A stretch of 64,000 bases of DNA from Spirosoma sp. SC4-14 (GTDB lineage Bacteria > Bacteroidota > Bacteroidia > Cytophagales > Spirosomataceae), in contig NZ_CP147518.1 of assembly GCF_037201965.1 (NCBI RefSeq), forward strand, positions 2,479,001 to 2,543,000, given 5' to 3'. Position numbers and translations under genes: made by a program. The notes beneath the pieces were generated by a model that had not been told where the DNA came from, did not search any database, and saw only the letters and a list, made by a program, of their open reading frames with translations. Shown here piece by piece: positions 28,024 to 36,764 of this stretch (the first letter of the stretch is position 1; every line of letters starts with the position of its first letter).

Positions 28024-29400
28024 ATGAGATATATAACTTCTGTTTGCATAACCTTACTCATTGCCGGAACGGCATTGGCACAAACCTTTAAAGTGCCGCC
28101 ATATCAGAAATTTAAGCTCAAAAATGGATTGACAGTGTACCTCATGGAGCAACATGAAGTGCCTTTGATCAACGTATCGGCGGTGTTCGATGCGGGCGCG
28201 GTACAGGATGGTAATCGCTACGGACTGGCCAACATGACGGCCGATGCGTTGCTGTTCGGTAGTTCAAACTATACGAAAGCACAACTTGAGGAAAAAGCCG
28301 AATACGTTGGGGCAAATGTCGACACCTATGCGGGCAAAGAAGTAGCCAAACTAACGGCTTCGTTCGCCGTAAAAGACCAGGATTTGCTCTTCGCTATTAT
28401 TCAGGATGTGATGACAAAACCAACTTTCGATCAGGTCGAATTTGATAAATACAAACAGCGTCTCTTGCTGCAGCTAACCCAGCAGAAAGAAAGCCCCCGT
28501 GGTGTGGTTACGTCGTATTTCAATCGGTTTGTGTTTGATAACCACCCGTATGCTAACCCCACTACGGGTACGCCATCGGCTGTGTCGGCCATTACGGCTA
28601 ATGATGTTCGGCAGTTTTACCGGAAAAACTATACAACCGACCGGGCCGCCATTGCTGTTGTGGGCGATTTCAATACGGCCGATATGAAAAAACGCATGAC
28701 GGACTTGTTCGGAAGCTGGAAAACGGCGTCGGCAACATCGCCCAAACTCGTGGAACCAACCGTTGCATTCGACAAAAACCGTGTTCTGCTGGTTAATAAA
28801 GACGATGCCCGCGAAACAACGTTTCTGATTGGGGGTAAAGGTATCACCCAGAATAATCCCGACTATATTCCGGTCGTGGTGGTCAATACTATTCTGGGTG
28901 GGCGGTTTACATCGTGGCTCAACGACGCACTCCGGGTAAATTCGGGGCTTACGTATGGCGCAAGCAGCCGATTTGCTACCATGCGCAACAGCGGTACGTT
29001 TGCGGTTTCGTCGTTTACGAAGGGGAGTACGACCACGCAGGCAATCGATATGGCGTTGCAGGTGCTCGACAGCCTGCACCGAACCGGCATTGACGAAAAA
29101 ACGCTGCTTTCGGCCAAAAACTACGTAAAAGCCGATTTTCCTCCCCGTTACGAGTCGGCCAGTGAGTTGGCCAATCTGCTTACCGATATGTTCAGCCTGG
29201 GTTTCGATGAATCGTTCATCAATAATTTCCAGAAGAACGTCGATGGCCTGACAGTAGCTAAAACCCGCCAGATTATCGACCAGTATTTCCCGAAAAACAA
29301 TCTTCAGTTCGTGCTTATTGGTAAGGCCGATGCCATTCGGGAAAAAGTAAAGAAATACGGGACAATCACCGAAAAAGAAATAAAAGCCGACGGGTTTTAG
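28024..29400 (+). CDS. M16-family peptidase-like protein, non-catalytic partner
   Basis: A 458-residue exported protein of the M16 fold. The ATG at 28024 is chosen because it places a clean signal peptide (RYITSVCITLLIAGTALAQ) at the N-terminus; an in-frame start at 27985 would add 13 residues in front of it. At the position of the zinc motif the sequence reads YGLANMTADALLFG, without the HxxEH histidines and glutamate, so it cannot be a zinc peptidase by itself. The C-terminal M16 domain has the R/Y-type region GLTYGASSRF. It lies 80 bp after the catalytic gene, consistent with a two-gene operon. Confidence 0.92.
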   Translation: MRYITSVCITLLIAGTALAQTFKVPPYQKFKLKNGLTVYLMEQHEVPLINVSAVFDAGAVQDGNRYGLANMTADALLFGSSNYTKAQLEEKAEYVGANVDTYAGKEVAKLTASFAVKDQDLLFAIIQDVMTKPTFDQVEFDKYKQRLLLQLTQQKESPRGVVTSYFNRFVFDNHPYANPTTGTPSAVSAITANDVRQFYRKNYTTDRAAIAVVGDFNTADMKKRMTDLFGSWKTASATSPKLVEPTVAFDKNRVLLVNKDDARETTFLIGGKGITQNNPDYIPVVVVNTILGGRFTSWLNDALRVNSGLTYGASSRFATMRNSGTFAVSSFTKGSTTTQAIDMALQVLDSLHRTGIDEKTLLSAKNYVKADFPPRYESASELANLLTDMFSLGFDESFINNFQKNVDGLTVAKTRQIIDQYFPKNNLQFVLIGKADAIREKVKKYGTITEKEIKADGF

Positions 29401-29411
29401 AGGCTGAACAC

Positions 29412-29553
29412 TGGTCATTGGTCATTAAAAAATAGGCTCCCAATGATCAACAGTGCTTTTTACTACAAAAATGCCACCGCAACGGCGACTCGGCGCTACG
29501 CGGTTACAAAGGTTTATGAAAAAGCCCTGTAATGACCAATGACTACTGGCCAA
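29412..29553. repeat. Inverted short repeat (GGTCATT units) before the cobalamin riboswitch
   Basis: Two copies of GGTCATT at 29413-29427 are complemented by TAATGACCAATGAC near 29530-29543, around a GC-rich central stretch. This belongs to the same class of inverted short-unit arrays found elsewhere in the window and separates the peptidase operon from the B12 locus. Confidence 0.55.
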
Positions 29554-29567
29554 TGTCCATTTTTGTC

Positions 29568-29575
29568 TATCTTTG
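29568..29575 (+). promoter_or_regulatory. Candidate Bacteroidota -7 promoter element before the riboswitch
   Basis: TATCTTTG matches the TAnnTTTG -7 consensus of the Bacteroidota primary sigma factor and would start transcription about 12 bp before the riboswitch. The -33 element is not clear, so this is a candidate only. Confidence 0.45.
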
Positions 29576-29586
29576 CCCCCGCGTTT

Positions 29587-29743
29587 ACGGTTTGCCCTTT
29601 GTCTGAAGGGTAATTAAAAGGGAACACCGGTGCAAATCCGGGGCTATTCCCGTAGCTGTAAGTTCTGTTACCAGCCAGCAGCAAAACGGCCACTGCCATT
29701 TGGTGGGAAGGCGCTGTTGGTAGAACAAGCCAGAAGACCTGCC
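29587..29743 (+). ncRNA. Cobalamin riboswitch
   Basis: The conserved core elements of the AdoCbl-type riboswitch are present in order: GGGAACACCGGTGCAAATCC, then the CCCGTAGCTGTAAG segment, GCCACTG, GGGAAGGCG, and the B12 box AGCCAGAAGACCTGCC at 29728-29743. It lies about 160 bp upstream of a BtuB-like receptor gene, its classical target. Binding of cobalamin should lower expression of the uptake locus. Confidence 0.95.
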
Positions 29744-29831
29744 TTAAACGAATTCATGATTCGAGCTTTCGGGAAAAAAGCCGTAGATGAAAGACAGGTT
29801 TCGGTGAGGTGGCATAGCTGCCTGTGCAGTC

Positions 29832-29863
29832 ACAAACGGAGGTTTTCTGTTTGTCTTTTATTT
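29832..29863 (+). terminator. Candidate riboswitch-controlled terminator
   Basis: An 8-bp stem (29832-29839 with 29847-29854, one wobble pair) is followed by CTTTTATTT. It sits between the riboswitch and the receptor start codon, where an expression-platform terminator would be expected. The stem is short, so confidence is limited. Confidence 0.4.
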
Positions 29864-29906
29864 CAATTTCCGACAGCTCATTACTTAATCTTCGTTTATC
29901 TGATTA

Positions 29907-31898
29907 ATGATGAGCAAAATCATTACGTTTACTGCGGCCGCTCTGGCCATTTCCTGCCTGCCTGTCTGGGCGCAGGACAATCCTCAATCTTCAAAATCCG
30001 TACAACTGGATGCTGTGACTGTTACGGCAAACAAATTTGAACAGAAACTTTCGCAGACGGGCAAGGTTGTTACGGTTTTATCGGATTCGGTGCTGCAACG
30101 CTATGCCACCCAATCGGTCAGCGAGTTGTTGTCGAGGCAGGCTGGGCTGCAAATTGTGGGTGCCAATGGGCCGCTTGGCACAAACCCGGATATTTATGTG
30201 CGGGGGGCGTCGGCTGGTAATACGCTTATTCTGCTGGATGGTTTGCCGGTCTATGATCCGTCGGGAACGGCTAACACGTTCGATCTGAACTTATTGACGG
30301 TAGGCGAATGCGACCGGATCGAAATTTTGCGCGGTGCGCAGTCAACCAGCTACGGTTCGGATGCAGTGGCTGGTGTCATCAATATTTTCACAAAACGGGG
30401 CAATGGTTCCAGCGGTAACAAGCCTGTAGGCGTTATGGCTACGGTCAACTACGGAACCTACAACACCTTTCGTGGAGCTATTGGATTGAGCGGCCAAACC
30501 AGGCGATTGTCGTATAATGTTCAGTATACCCGCCAATCGTCGGCTGGTTTTTCGTCGGCTACCGACCCAACGGGGACGAATAATTTCGACAACGACGGAT
30601 ACCGGCAAAATGCCCTGCTGGCCAATCTGACCCTACAGCTAACGAAGCGATTGAGCTGGAAAGTGCAGGGAATGTTGACCGCCTATAACGCCGATATCGA
30701 TGCCGGAGCTTTTGCCGACGAAAAGGATTATACGTTCAAAAACAAATTTAAGCGGTTGGCTACGGGCGTTGAGTATAAGCATTCGCATGGTCGACTGGTC
30801 ATAAACTACAGCCTTGGCGACAGTCGCCGGACGTATAAAAATGATTCAACGTCGGTAGAACCTAACGCGTCGGAGCGGTATTCGTATCAGCAATATGGTG
30901 GCTTGGCCCATTATGCTGAAGTCTATCATAACCTGAAACTGGGATCGTGGGGCGAACTACTGACAGGGGTTGATTATCGGTTCAGCAATACTGATCAAAG
31001 CTATTTGTCGGTTAGCGATTATGGCCCTTATCAGTCGCCACCAATTGGTGCCGACACAGCCCGGATTGGGCAGTTAGGGGCCTATGCAACGGCCGTTCTG
31101 ACGCCGTATCGGGGTCTTTCGGTTGAATTGGGTGGCCGCTATAACCGCAATTCGCTCTATGGCAATGTGTTTACGTATTCGTTCAACCCGTCGTATCTGG
31201 TGGCCGATCGGATCAAGGTGTTTGTCAATCTGTCGTCGGGTTTCCGGGCTCCAACGCTTTATCAATTGTTTTCGCCATATGGCAATAAGGCGCTCCGGCC
31301 TGAGCATAGCTGGTCGACCGAAGCTGGAGTGCAACTGTTTACGCATAGTCGGAATGCCTGGGTTCGTGCCGTTTATTTCGACCGGCTGATTAAGGATGTC
31401 ATGTTCTTTGAGTCGTTGAATACAGCTCCCTATGGTCGTTACATCAATTTCGACCGGCAGCACGATCATGGGCTTGAGATCGAAGCGCAAACCGAAATCA
31501 ACAAGTTCACGCTGTCGGGAAATATTACGTTGCTGACTGGCGAATTGAAAACGAAAAGTGCCGGACGCGATACGGCCTACAACAACCTGTTCCGTCGCCC
31601 GAAAACGCAGATCAATCTGAGCGTTGGCTATCAGGTTATCCCAACGTTATTTGTGTCGGCCACGATGCGGTCGATTGGCGAGCGGACCGATCGTTTTTAT
31701 AACAGCGAAACATTCAACACCGACAATGTGAAACTAGCTGCTTATACAACGGTCGATCTATACGCCGAAGGGAAACTGGCACCCCAGTTGCGGGTGTATG
31801 CCGATGTTCGGAACCTGTTCGACAAAATCTATTACGATATTTATGGCTTTAATACGCGTCGTCGGAATGCAAACATCGGCCTTCGCTTTACCTGGTAA
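29907..31898 (+). CDS. btuB: TonB-dependent cobalamin receptor, BtuB-like
   Basis: A 663-residue outer-membrane transporter. Signal peptide ends near WAQ (about residue 22). The TonB box region is LDAVTVTANKFEQ. The plug domain (about 45-160) carries IYVRGASAGNTLILLDGLPV and the ERILRGAQST-like stretch EILRGAQSTSYGSDAVAGVI typical of BtuB/CirA receptors, followed by a 22-strand barrel that ends in aromatic RFTW. Expression behind a cobalamin riboswitch and location ahead of cobU support vitamin B12 as substrate. The start could be either of two adjacent ATG codons (29907 or 29910). Confidence 0.93.
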   Translation: MMSKIITFTAAALAISCLPVWAQDNPQSSKSVQLDAVTVTANKFEQKLSQTGKVVTVLSDSVLQRYATQSVSELLSRQAGLQIVGANGPLGTNPDIYVRGASAGNTLILLDGLPVYDPSGTANTFDLNLLTVGECDRIEILRGAQSTSYGSDAVAGVINIFTKRGNGSSGNKPVGVMATVNYGTYNTFRGAIGLSGQTRRLSYNVQYTRQSSAGFSSATDPTGTNNFDNDGYRQNALLANLTLQLTKRLSWKVQGMLTAYNADIDAGAFADEKDYTFKNKFKRLATGVEYKHSHGRLVINYSLGDSRRTYKNDSTSVEPNASERYSYQQYGGLAHYAEVYHNLKLGSWGELLTGVDYRFSNTDQSYLSVSDYGPYQSPPIGADTARIGQLGAYATAVLTPYRGLSVELGGRYNRNSLYGNVFTYSFNPSYLVADRIKVFVNLSSGFRAPTLYQLFSPYGNKALRPEHSWSTEAGVQLFTHSRNAWVRAVYFDRLIKDVMFFESLNTAPYGRYINFDRQHDHGLEIEAQTEINKFTLSGNITLLTGELKTKSAGRDTAYNNLFRRPKTQINLSVGYQVIPTLFVSATMRSIGERTDRFYNSETFNTDNVKLAAYTTVDLYAEGKLAPQLRVYADVRNLFDKIYYDIYGFNTRRRNANIGLRFTW

Positions 31899-31910
31899 CC
31901 ATCACACACG

Positions 31911-32498
31911 ATGAAACAACAACTCAATCCTCGCTTTGCGGTTCTATTGCTGTTTATTGCCCTAGCGGCTATCCTGCGAATAGCCAATTCAGGACAATGG
32001 TCGCCCCTGTTTAATTTTACGCCCATTGGCGCTATGGCCTTGTTTAGCGGTTCCTATATCAAAAACCGTGGGAAGGCCTTTGGGTTACCCTTACTGACGT
32101 TGTTTCTGAGCGATCTGGTGATTAATCTGGTGTTATACAGAGGTCAGTTCGGTATTATGTACAATGGCTGGTACTGGATTTACGGCATTTTTGCCTTGCT
32201 TGTCTGGTACGGACAGGTCTTGCTTCGCCAGGTTACGATCAGGAATATCATTGTGGCGGCTCTGGTAGCATCGCTCTCGCACTGGCTCCTGGCCGACACC
32301 AGCGTTTGGCTAACGGGTGGCACTGATCTGCGTACGAACCTGCCATTGTCGCGCAATTTTGAGGGCTGGCTTCAGTGCATCACGCAGGGGATTCCGTATA
32401 TGCGCAATTTTCTGGCTGGTACGCTCGCCTACGGCACCCTGCTCTTTGGCGGCTTCGAATGGTTACAAACGCGCTACCCGAAACTGGCGGTTGTATAA
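31911..32498 (+). CDS. DUF6580-family integral membrane protein, putative B12-locus transporter component
   Basis: A 195-residue protein with about five or six hydrophobic segments. It matches the DUF6580 family by its opening (NFTPIGAMALFSGSYI) and by YMRNFLAGTLAYGTLLFG near the end. It follows the btuB-like gene by 12 bp and so is under the same riboswitch. The small all-helical architecture recalls ECF-transporter substrate-binding components, and a role in moving a cobalamin precursor across the inner membrane is an inference from context, not shown by sequence. Confidence 0.82.
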   Translation: MKQQLNPRFAVLLLFIALAAILRIANSGQWSPLFNFTPIGAMALFSGSYIKNRGKAFGLPLLTLFLSDLVINLVLYRGQFGIMYNGWYWIYGIFALLVWYGQVLLRQVTIRNIIVAALVASLSHWLLADTSVWLTGGTDLRTNLPLSRNFEGWLQCITQGIPYMRNFLAGTLAYGTLLFGGFEWLQTRYPKLAVV

Positions 32499-32500
32499 AA

Positions 32501-32740
32501 GAGTGAAAGAGTGAAAGAGCGAAAGAGTGGCTGACGCATCAATATTCACCCGTTCGCTCTTTCACTCTTTCACTCTTTCACTCTTTCGCTCTTTCACTCT
32601 TTCACTCTTTCGCTCTTTCACTCTTTCACTCTTTCGCTCTTTCACTCTTTCACTCTTTCGCTCTTTCACTCTTTCGCTCTTTCACTCTTTCACTCTTTCG
32701 CTCTTTCGCTCTTTCGCTCTTTCACTCTTTCACTCTTTCA
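32501..32740. repeat. Octamer tandem array (CTCTTTCA/G x23) with inverted partner, abutting cobU
   Basis: Positions 32557-32740 are 23 uninterrupted copies of CTCTTTCR, mostly in the order A-A-G for the last base. The final A is the first base of the cobU ATG. Three complementary units lie at 32504-32527, just after the upstream gene, so a long hairpin can form. All copies are free of stop codons in the cobU frame, so a read-through N-terminal extension of Ser/Leu/Phe repeats is formally possible. Copy number is likely unstable by slippage. Confidence 0.95.
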
Positions 32741-33261
32741 TGGCATATCTGCATCTGATTACGGGCGGAGCCCGAAGCGGTAAAAGCCGTTATGCGCAGC
32801 AACTGGCGCTGGGCTGGTGCTCCAATCCGGTTTATGTGGCTACGGCCCGTGTTTGGGACGACGAGTTTGCGGAGCGAGTAGCACGTCATCAGTTGGACCG
32901 CGGTCCGGAATGGACGGTATTTGAAGAAATGCGTCTGGTAAGCCAACTTCCTATTGCCGGTCAGACGGCTGTGATCGACTGTGCGACGTTGTGGCTGACC
33001 AACTTTTTTAGTGATACCAATAGTAATGTTGCTAAATCACTCGATCTGTTCAAACAGGAAATCGATGCCTTGCTGAACATTCCCGGACGGTTCATTATCG
33101 TGACCAACGAAATTGGGATGGGTGTTCATGCCGAAACGGCCATTGGGCGGGCGTTCACCGATTTGCAGGGGTGGGCCAATCAGTATGTAGCAAGTCGGGC
33201 CGATGCCGTCACGCTGATGGTCAGTGGGTTGCCGCTAGTTGTAAAAGCACCAATACCATGA
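32740..33261 (+). CDS. cobU: Adenosylcobinamide kinase / guanylyltransferase CobU
   Basis: Bifunctional enzyme of cobalamin salvage: phosphorylates adenosylcobinamide, then adds GMP to form adenosylcobinamide-GDP. The start at 32740 gives MAYLHLITGGARSGKSRYAQ, which has the Walker A P-loop at the expected position. Other family features are the ATARVWDDEFAERVARHQ segment with the histidine region for guanylylation, and the IIVTNEIGMGVHAE motif. The frame is also open for 71 codons upstream, but those encode only the octamer repeat and are not part of the family. Its stop overlaps the next start (ATGA), showing coupling. Length of 173 residues is normal. Confidence 0.94.
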   Translation: MAYLHLITGGARSGKSRYAQQLALGWCSNPVYVATARVWDDEFAERVARHQLDRGPEWTVFEEMRLVSQLPIAGQTAVIDCATLWLTNFFSDTNSNVAKSLDLFKQEIDALLNIPGRFIIVTNEIGMGVHAETAIGRAFTDLQGWANQYVASRADAVTLMVSGLPLVVKAPIP

Positions 33262-33959
33262 AAAAAGCAATCATGAACTGGTCGGGTGGGAAAGACTCGG
33301 CTCTGGCATTGTGGCGCATTCGGCAATCGGGAAACTATGCCGTAGAAACGCTGCTGACGACCCTGAATGCCACTAACCGCCGGATTTCGATGCATGGCGT
33401 TTCCGAAAAGCTCCTGGACGAACAGGCATATCGGCTAGGGTTGCCGCAAACAAAACTGTACTTACCCGAAGAAAGCGCAATGAGCGATTATGAGCAGCGA
33501 ATGGCCGATGCATTGCAGCCGCTGGTCGATAGGGGAGTGACACAGGCTATTTTTGGCGATATTTTTCTGGAAGATCTGCGGCAATGGCGCGAAGACCGGT
33601 TGGCGAAACAAGGCCTTACGGGTGTTTTCCCGATTTGGCAGATGCCGTCTCTCCAGTTATTGGATGAATTCTGGGACGCTGGTTTTGCTACAATTGTGGT
33701 TAGTGTCAACAGCCAGTATCTCGATAAATCGTTCTGCGGGCGTGTGCTCGATCGGGCCTTTGTCGATGAGCTGCCTGCCGGAGTCGATCCGTGTGGCGAA
33801 AATGGAGAGTTCCATACTTTCGTGTATCAGGCTCCCTATTTTGCCGAACCGATTGACATACAGGTGAAGGATATTGTAACGAAAACATATGAATTCAACA
33901 CGGCTACAGGCGAACAACAGACATCGACCTATTATTTTGCTGACCTGCAAGCGCTTTAA
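33258..33959 (+). CDS. DUF71/COG2102 ATP-pyrophosphatase (B12-associated Dph6-like)
   Basis: A 233-residue N-type ATP pyrophosphatase with the PP-loop SGGKDSALALW at residues 9-19. Family features further on are the MHGVSEKLLDEQA segment, and GECGENGEFHTFV-like DPCGENGEFHTFVYQAP. In eukaryotes and archaea the family makes diphthamide. A bacterial subgroup is linked by published comparative genomics to B12 salvage. Overlap of 4 bp with cobU and position behind a cobalamin riboswitch put this copy in that subgroup. The exact amidation or ligation reaction is not known. Confidence 0.9.
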   Translation: MKKAIMNWSGGKDSALALWRIRQSGNYAVETLLTTLNATNRRISMHGVSEKLLDEQAYRLGLPQTKLYLPEESAMSDYEQRMADALQPLVDRGVTQAIFGDIFLEDLRQWREDRLAKQGLTGVFPIWQMPSLQLLDEFWDAGFATIVVSVNSQYLDKSFCGRVLDRAFVDELPAGVDPCGENGEFHTFVYQAPYFAEPIDIQVKDIVTKTYEFNTATGEQQTSTYYFADLQAL

Positions 33960-34063
33960 GTCGTCTGTTTTGGGTCAATAAAAAACAAAAAGCGGTTGAT
34001 TTAGGGTTTATTCGCAATAAATCGGTTCTTTGCCGAATAAAAATAGTTCAGTTGCAAAGGTTC

Positions 34064-35161
34064 ATGGGAGTCCGTAGTGGTTTGCTTAGCGGTATCTGCA
34101 TTGGGTTAATATTTGTTATAACAGGAAGCTGTCGGGTCGAAGATGCGCCACCGTCGCCGTATGAAGCAGGGGCTTATATTGTGAATGCAGGCGCGCCAGG
34201 AGCCAATAATGGATCTATTTCATATCTGGCCGCTAACGCAAAAACACCCGCTACCGATATATTTAGTGCAGTCAATGGTCGGCCATTAGGGGGTACGGTT
34301 CAGGATTATACCGAGATCAATGGGAAAGGGGTAATTCTGGTCGATAACAACGCAATAGGGCAGGATCGCATCGAAATAGTGGAATCGGGAACGTTTACAT
34401 CACTCGCTACCTTTCAGGCTCCCGATGTCGAAAATCCACGGTATGTTATCTACGCTGGCCCCAACAAAGCCTATGTCAGTTGCTGGGATACAACGAGTAA
34501 CGGTTTCTCTAAACCGGGCTATGTGCTGGTACTAAATCTGGGTTCCCGAACGGTAGAGAAGAAAATTCCGGTTGCTAAAGGGGCCGAGCGACTCATATTA
34601 GCCAATAGTGAAGTGTTTGTTGGAAGTGTTGCCGGTGAGCCAACGCTAACCGTAATCGATACCTATACCGACGAAGTTGTTCAGCCCGGACTTACGGTTG
34701 GCGCTAACACAAATCCTGTTGGCTTCGATTATAATAAAAAACTTTGGGCGTATGCGGCCTCAACCAACGAAATGGTCCGCATCAATCCGGCAGGAAAAGT
34801 TGTGGAAACCCGCATCAAAGTCGGAAGCGGTGCCAAAACACCCAGTTCAATTACGCTCAGTGCCGATAAGCAGCTTTTTTATTTTGTTAACTCCTTTGCC
34901 GATCCGGCCAATGGTGGTAAACAGACTGGCGAAACCTATCGATTCTCGATCAACGATACCGAAATACAGGCCAATGTGCCGTTTATTCGGCGTTATTTTA
35001 CGGGGTTAGGAGTAGCCCCGACCTCATCGGAAGGCTTGATTTATGCCGCAGCTACACCGTCTTACAGTCAGCCCGGTTATGTGCTGCGCTACCGATCCAA
35101 TGGCGCCCTGGTCGATTCGGTTCAGGTTGAGGTGGCTCCTACGCGGTTCTATTTCCGCTAA
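34064..35161 (+). CDS. DUF5074/YncE-like beta-propeller lipoprotein, candidate BtuG
   Basis: A 365-residue lipoprotein: signal peptide ending in a lipobox ITGSC (cysteine 23 counted from the ATG at 34064), followed by RVED, an acidic export-type signal. The rest is a repeated propeller-like pattern starting with AYIVNAGAPGANNGSISYL and NGRPLGGTVQDYTEINGKG, typical of DUF5074. In Bacteroides the BtuG surface lipoproteins of this fold bind cobalamin with very high affinity and hand it to BtuB. Location about 100 bp after the B12 genes supports the same role here. A TTG at 34052 is an alternative start that adds four residues. It converges with the antiporter gene, only 4 bp away. Confidence 0.8.
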   Translation: MGVRSGLLSGICIGLIFVITGSCRVEDAPPSPYEAGAYIVNAGAPGANNGSISYLAANAKTPATDIFSAVNGRPLGGTVQDYTEINGKGVILVDNNAIGQDRIEIVESGTFTSLATFQAPDVENPRYVIYAGPNKAYVSCWDTTSNGFSKPGYVLVLNLGSRTVEKKIPVAKGAERLILANSEVFVGSVAGEPTLTVIDTYTDEVVQPGLTVGANTNPVGFDYNKKLWAYAASTNEMVRINPAGKVVETRIKVGSGAKTPSSITLSADKQLFYFVNSFADPANGGKQTGETYRFSINDTEIQANVPFIRRYFTGLGVAPTSSEGLIYAAATPSYSQPGYVLRYRSNGALVDSVQVEVAPTRFYFR

Positions 35162-35165
35162 TCGC

Positions 35166-36764
35166 CTATTCCCGGCCCATCGTTTCCATCCGTATCCGGG
35201 ATTCTTCCAGATCCAGTTCGTAGAGAATATTACGAAGTACTTCATCGTCTTGTCCCTCGCGACGCAGGTGCGTTGCCAGTTCCCGTTCAACCTGAATAAT
35301 TTCTAGTTGCATCCGTAGCGCTTCCCGAACTGCCGATTCATTAACTTTTGACCGACGGCCATTTTGCTGTAGGCGCAACCGATCAATTCGTGTTTCGTAT
35401 TTGTGTTTTAGCAGCGACAAGGTTTCGTCCGACACATCATCGCTAAGCGAATAATGGGCTTCGATGTGTTCAATTGCCGAGGTGGCCAGTTGAATACGAA
35501 GTTTAATCTCGTCTTGTTTAGCTCGTTCATCAGGTTTAATATTCAGCCACCGAATCACGATAGGAAGTGCCAGGCCTTGTAACACCAAAGTCGAAAAAAT
35601 TACGCAATACGAAAAGAAAATAATCAGGTCGCGCAGCGGGAATGGGCTTCCGCTGCTCAGTTTGAGCGGTAGCGCCAGCGCCACGGCTAGTGCTATTACA
35701 CCCCGCATTCCGGTCCAGCCAATAACGGTTACCAGTTTCTGGTCCAGAAGCGGATGTGATTCACTTTTTGGGTTTATTAATCGGGAAACATAACTGGCCA
35801 AAAATACCCAGACGAATCGAATCAGAATGACGGCCAGACTAACCACGGCTCCGTAGAAAATCAGTTTAGAAGGCGAGTAGCGTTCTGTTGTCAGCAGAAT
35901 TCGTCGCAGTTGCAGACCCATCAGCACAAAAACGACACTGTTGAGAATAAACGAAATGACGTTCCAGATATTGATGGTTTGCAAATGTGCCTGCCGCGAC
36001 AGAAATTCCGACGATCGGATGGTAAGAAACAAGCCCGACGACAAAACGGCCAGCACGCCCGATACGTGCCATTCTTCGGCAATCAGAAAGCCGGCAAAGG
36101 GTGTCAGCAGGGTTAATGTTGTTTCGACAACAGGGGTTTCTTTAGTGAGTCGGTTGATGTTTTTTACGACCCAGGCAAGTGCCAGACCAATACCTATACC
36201 GCCCGAAACCACCAGCAAAAATTGCCCGCTCGCTTCAATCAGAACAAACTGCCCCGTGGTGACGGCGGCAACGGCATAGCGGTAAACAATGAGGCCCGTG
36301 GCATCGTTGACCAGGCTCTCGGCCTCCAGAATGGCCACAACCCGACGGGGCAATCCCATTTGTTTAATGATCGATGTACCTGCTACCGGGTCAGTTGTGG
36401 CTACGGTTGCGCCCATAACAAAAGCGAGCGGCCACGAAAACCCCGGAACGAACGTATGCATCACCCAGGCGATGCCAACGGTAGAAAACAGCACAAGCCC
36501 AAAGGCCAATAAGAGTATAGGACGAAAATTAGCTTTAAAATCGCTCCAGGAGGTATTCCAGGCTGCCGAATAGATGAGGGGTGGCAGGAAAATAAGAATC
36601 ACCACATCGGGTCGGAGCACAACAAACGGAAGCCCTGGAATCAGACTGATGGCTATTCCGGCCAGTACCAACACAATTGGCGAGGCAATCCGAATTCGTT
36701 CGGCCAGAGCCGCCAGGGCAGTTACTATGGCTAGCAGGCTAACAATTAACGCGACACTACTCAT
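35166..36764 (-). CDS. Na+/H+ antiporter, CPA1 family
   Basis: An inner-membrane cation/proton antiporter of about 532 residues from the ATG at 36764 (an upstream start at 36806 adds 14 polar residues before the first helix). Around twelve hydrophobic segments precede a cytoplasmic tail rich in charged residues from about residue 410. Key family sites visible are MGATVATTDPVAGTSI, with the conserved aspartate, and ESLVNDATGLIVY, with the ND motif of electroneutral exchangers, plus GWTGMRGVIALAVALALP. It should exchange Na+ or K+ for protons for pH and salt homeostasis. Confidence 0.93.
   Translation of the reverse strand: MSSVALIVSLLAIVTALAALAERIRIASPIVLVLAGIAISLIPGLPFVVLRPDVVILIFLPPLIYSAAWNTSWSDFKANFRPILLLAFGLVLFSTVGIAWVMHTFVPGFSWPLAFVMGATVATTDPVAGTSIIKQMGLPRRVVAILEAESLVNDATGLIVYRYAVAAVTTGQFVLIEASGQFLLVVSGGIGIGLALAWVVKNINRLTKETPVVETTLTLLTPFAGFLIAEEWHVSGVLAVLSSGLFLTIRSSEFLSRQAHLQTINIWNVISFILNSVVFVLMGLQLRRILLTTERYSPSKLIFYGAVVSLAVILIRFVWVFLASYVSRLINPKSESHPLLDQKLVTVIGWTGMRGVIALAVALALPLKLSSGSPFPLRDLIIFFSYCVIFSTLVLQGLALPIVIRWLNIKPDERAKQDEIKLRIQLATSAIEHIEAHYSLSDDVSDETLSLLKHKYETRIDRLRLQQNGRRSKVNESAVREALRMQLEIIQVERELATHLRREGQDDEVLRNILYELDLEESRIRMETMGRE

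Noticed and set aside
28474..29418. 314-codon open frame antisense to the second M16 peptidase gene
   Set aside because: Antisense shadow of a clearly real gene; rich in Arg, His and Cys with no domain.
32527..32739. 71-codon N-terminal extension of CobU
   Set aside because: It encodes only Ser/Leu/Phe/His repeats from the octamer array; the P-loop protein starts normally at 32740. Kept only as a possible read-through in the findings.
32557..32740. Octamer array considered as a CRISPR array
   Set aside because: Units are 8 bp with no spacers; it is a simple tandem repeat.
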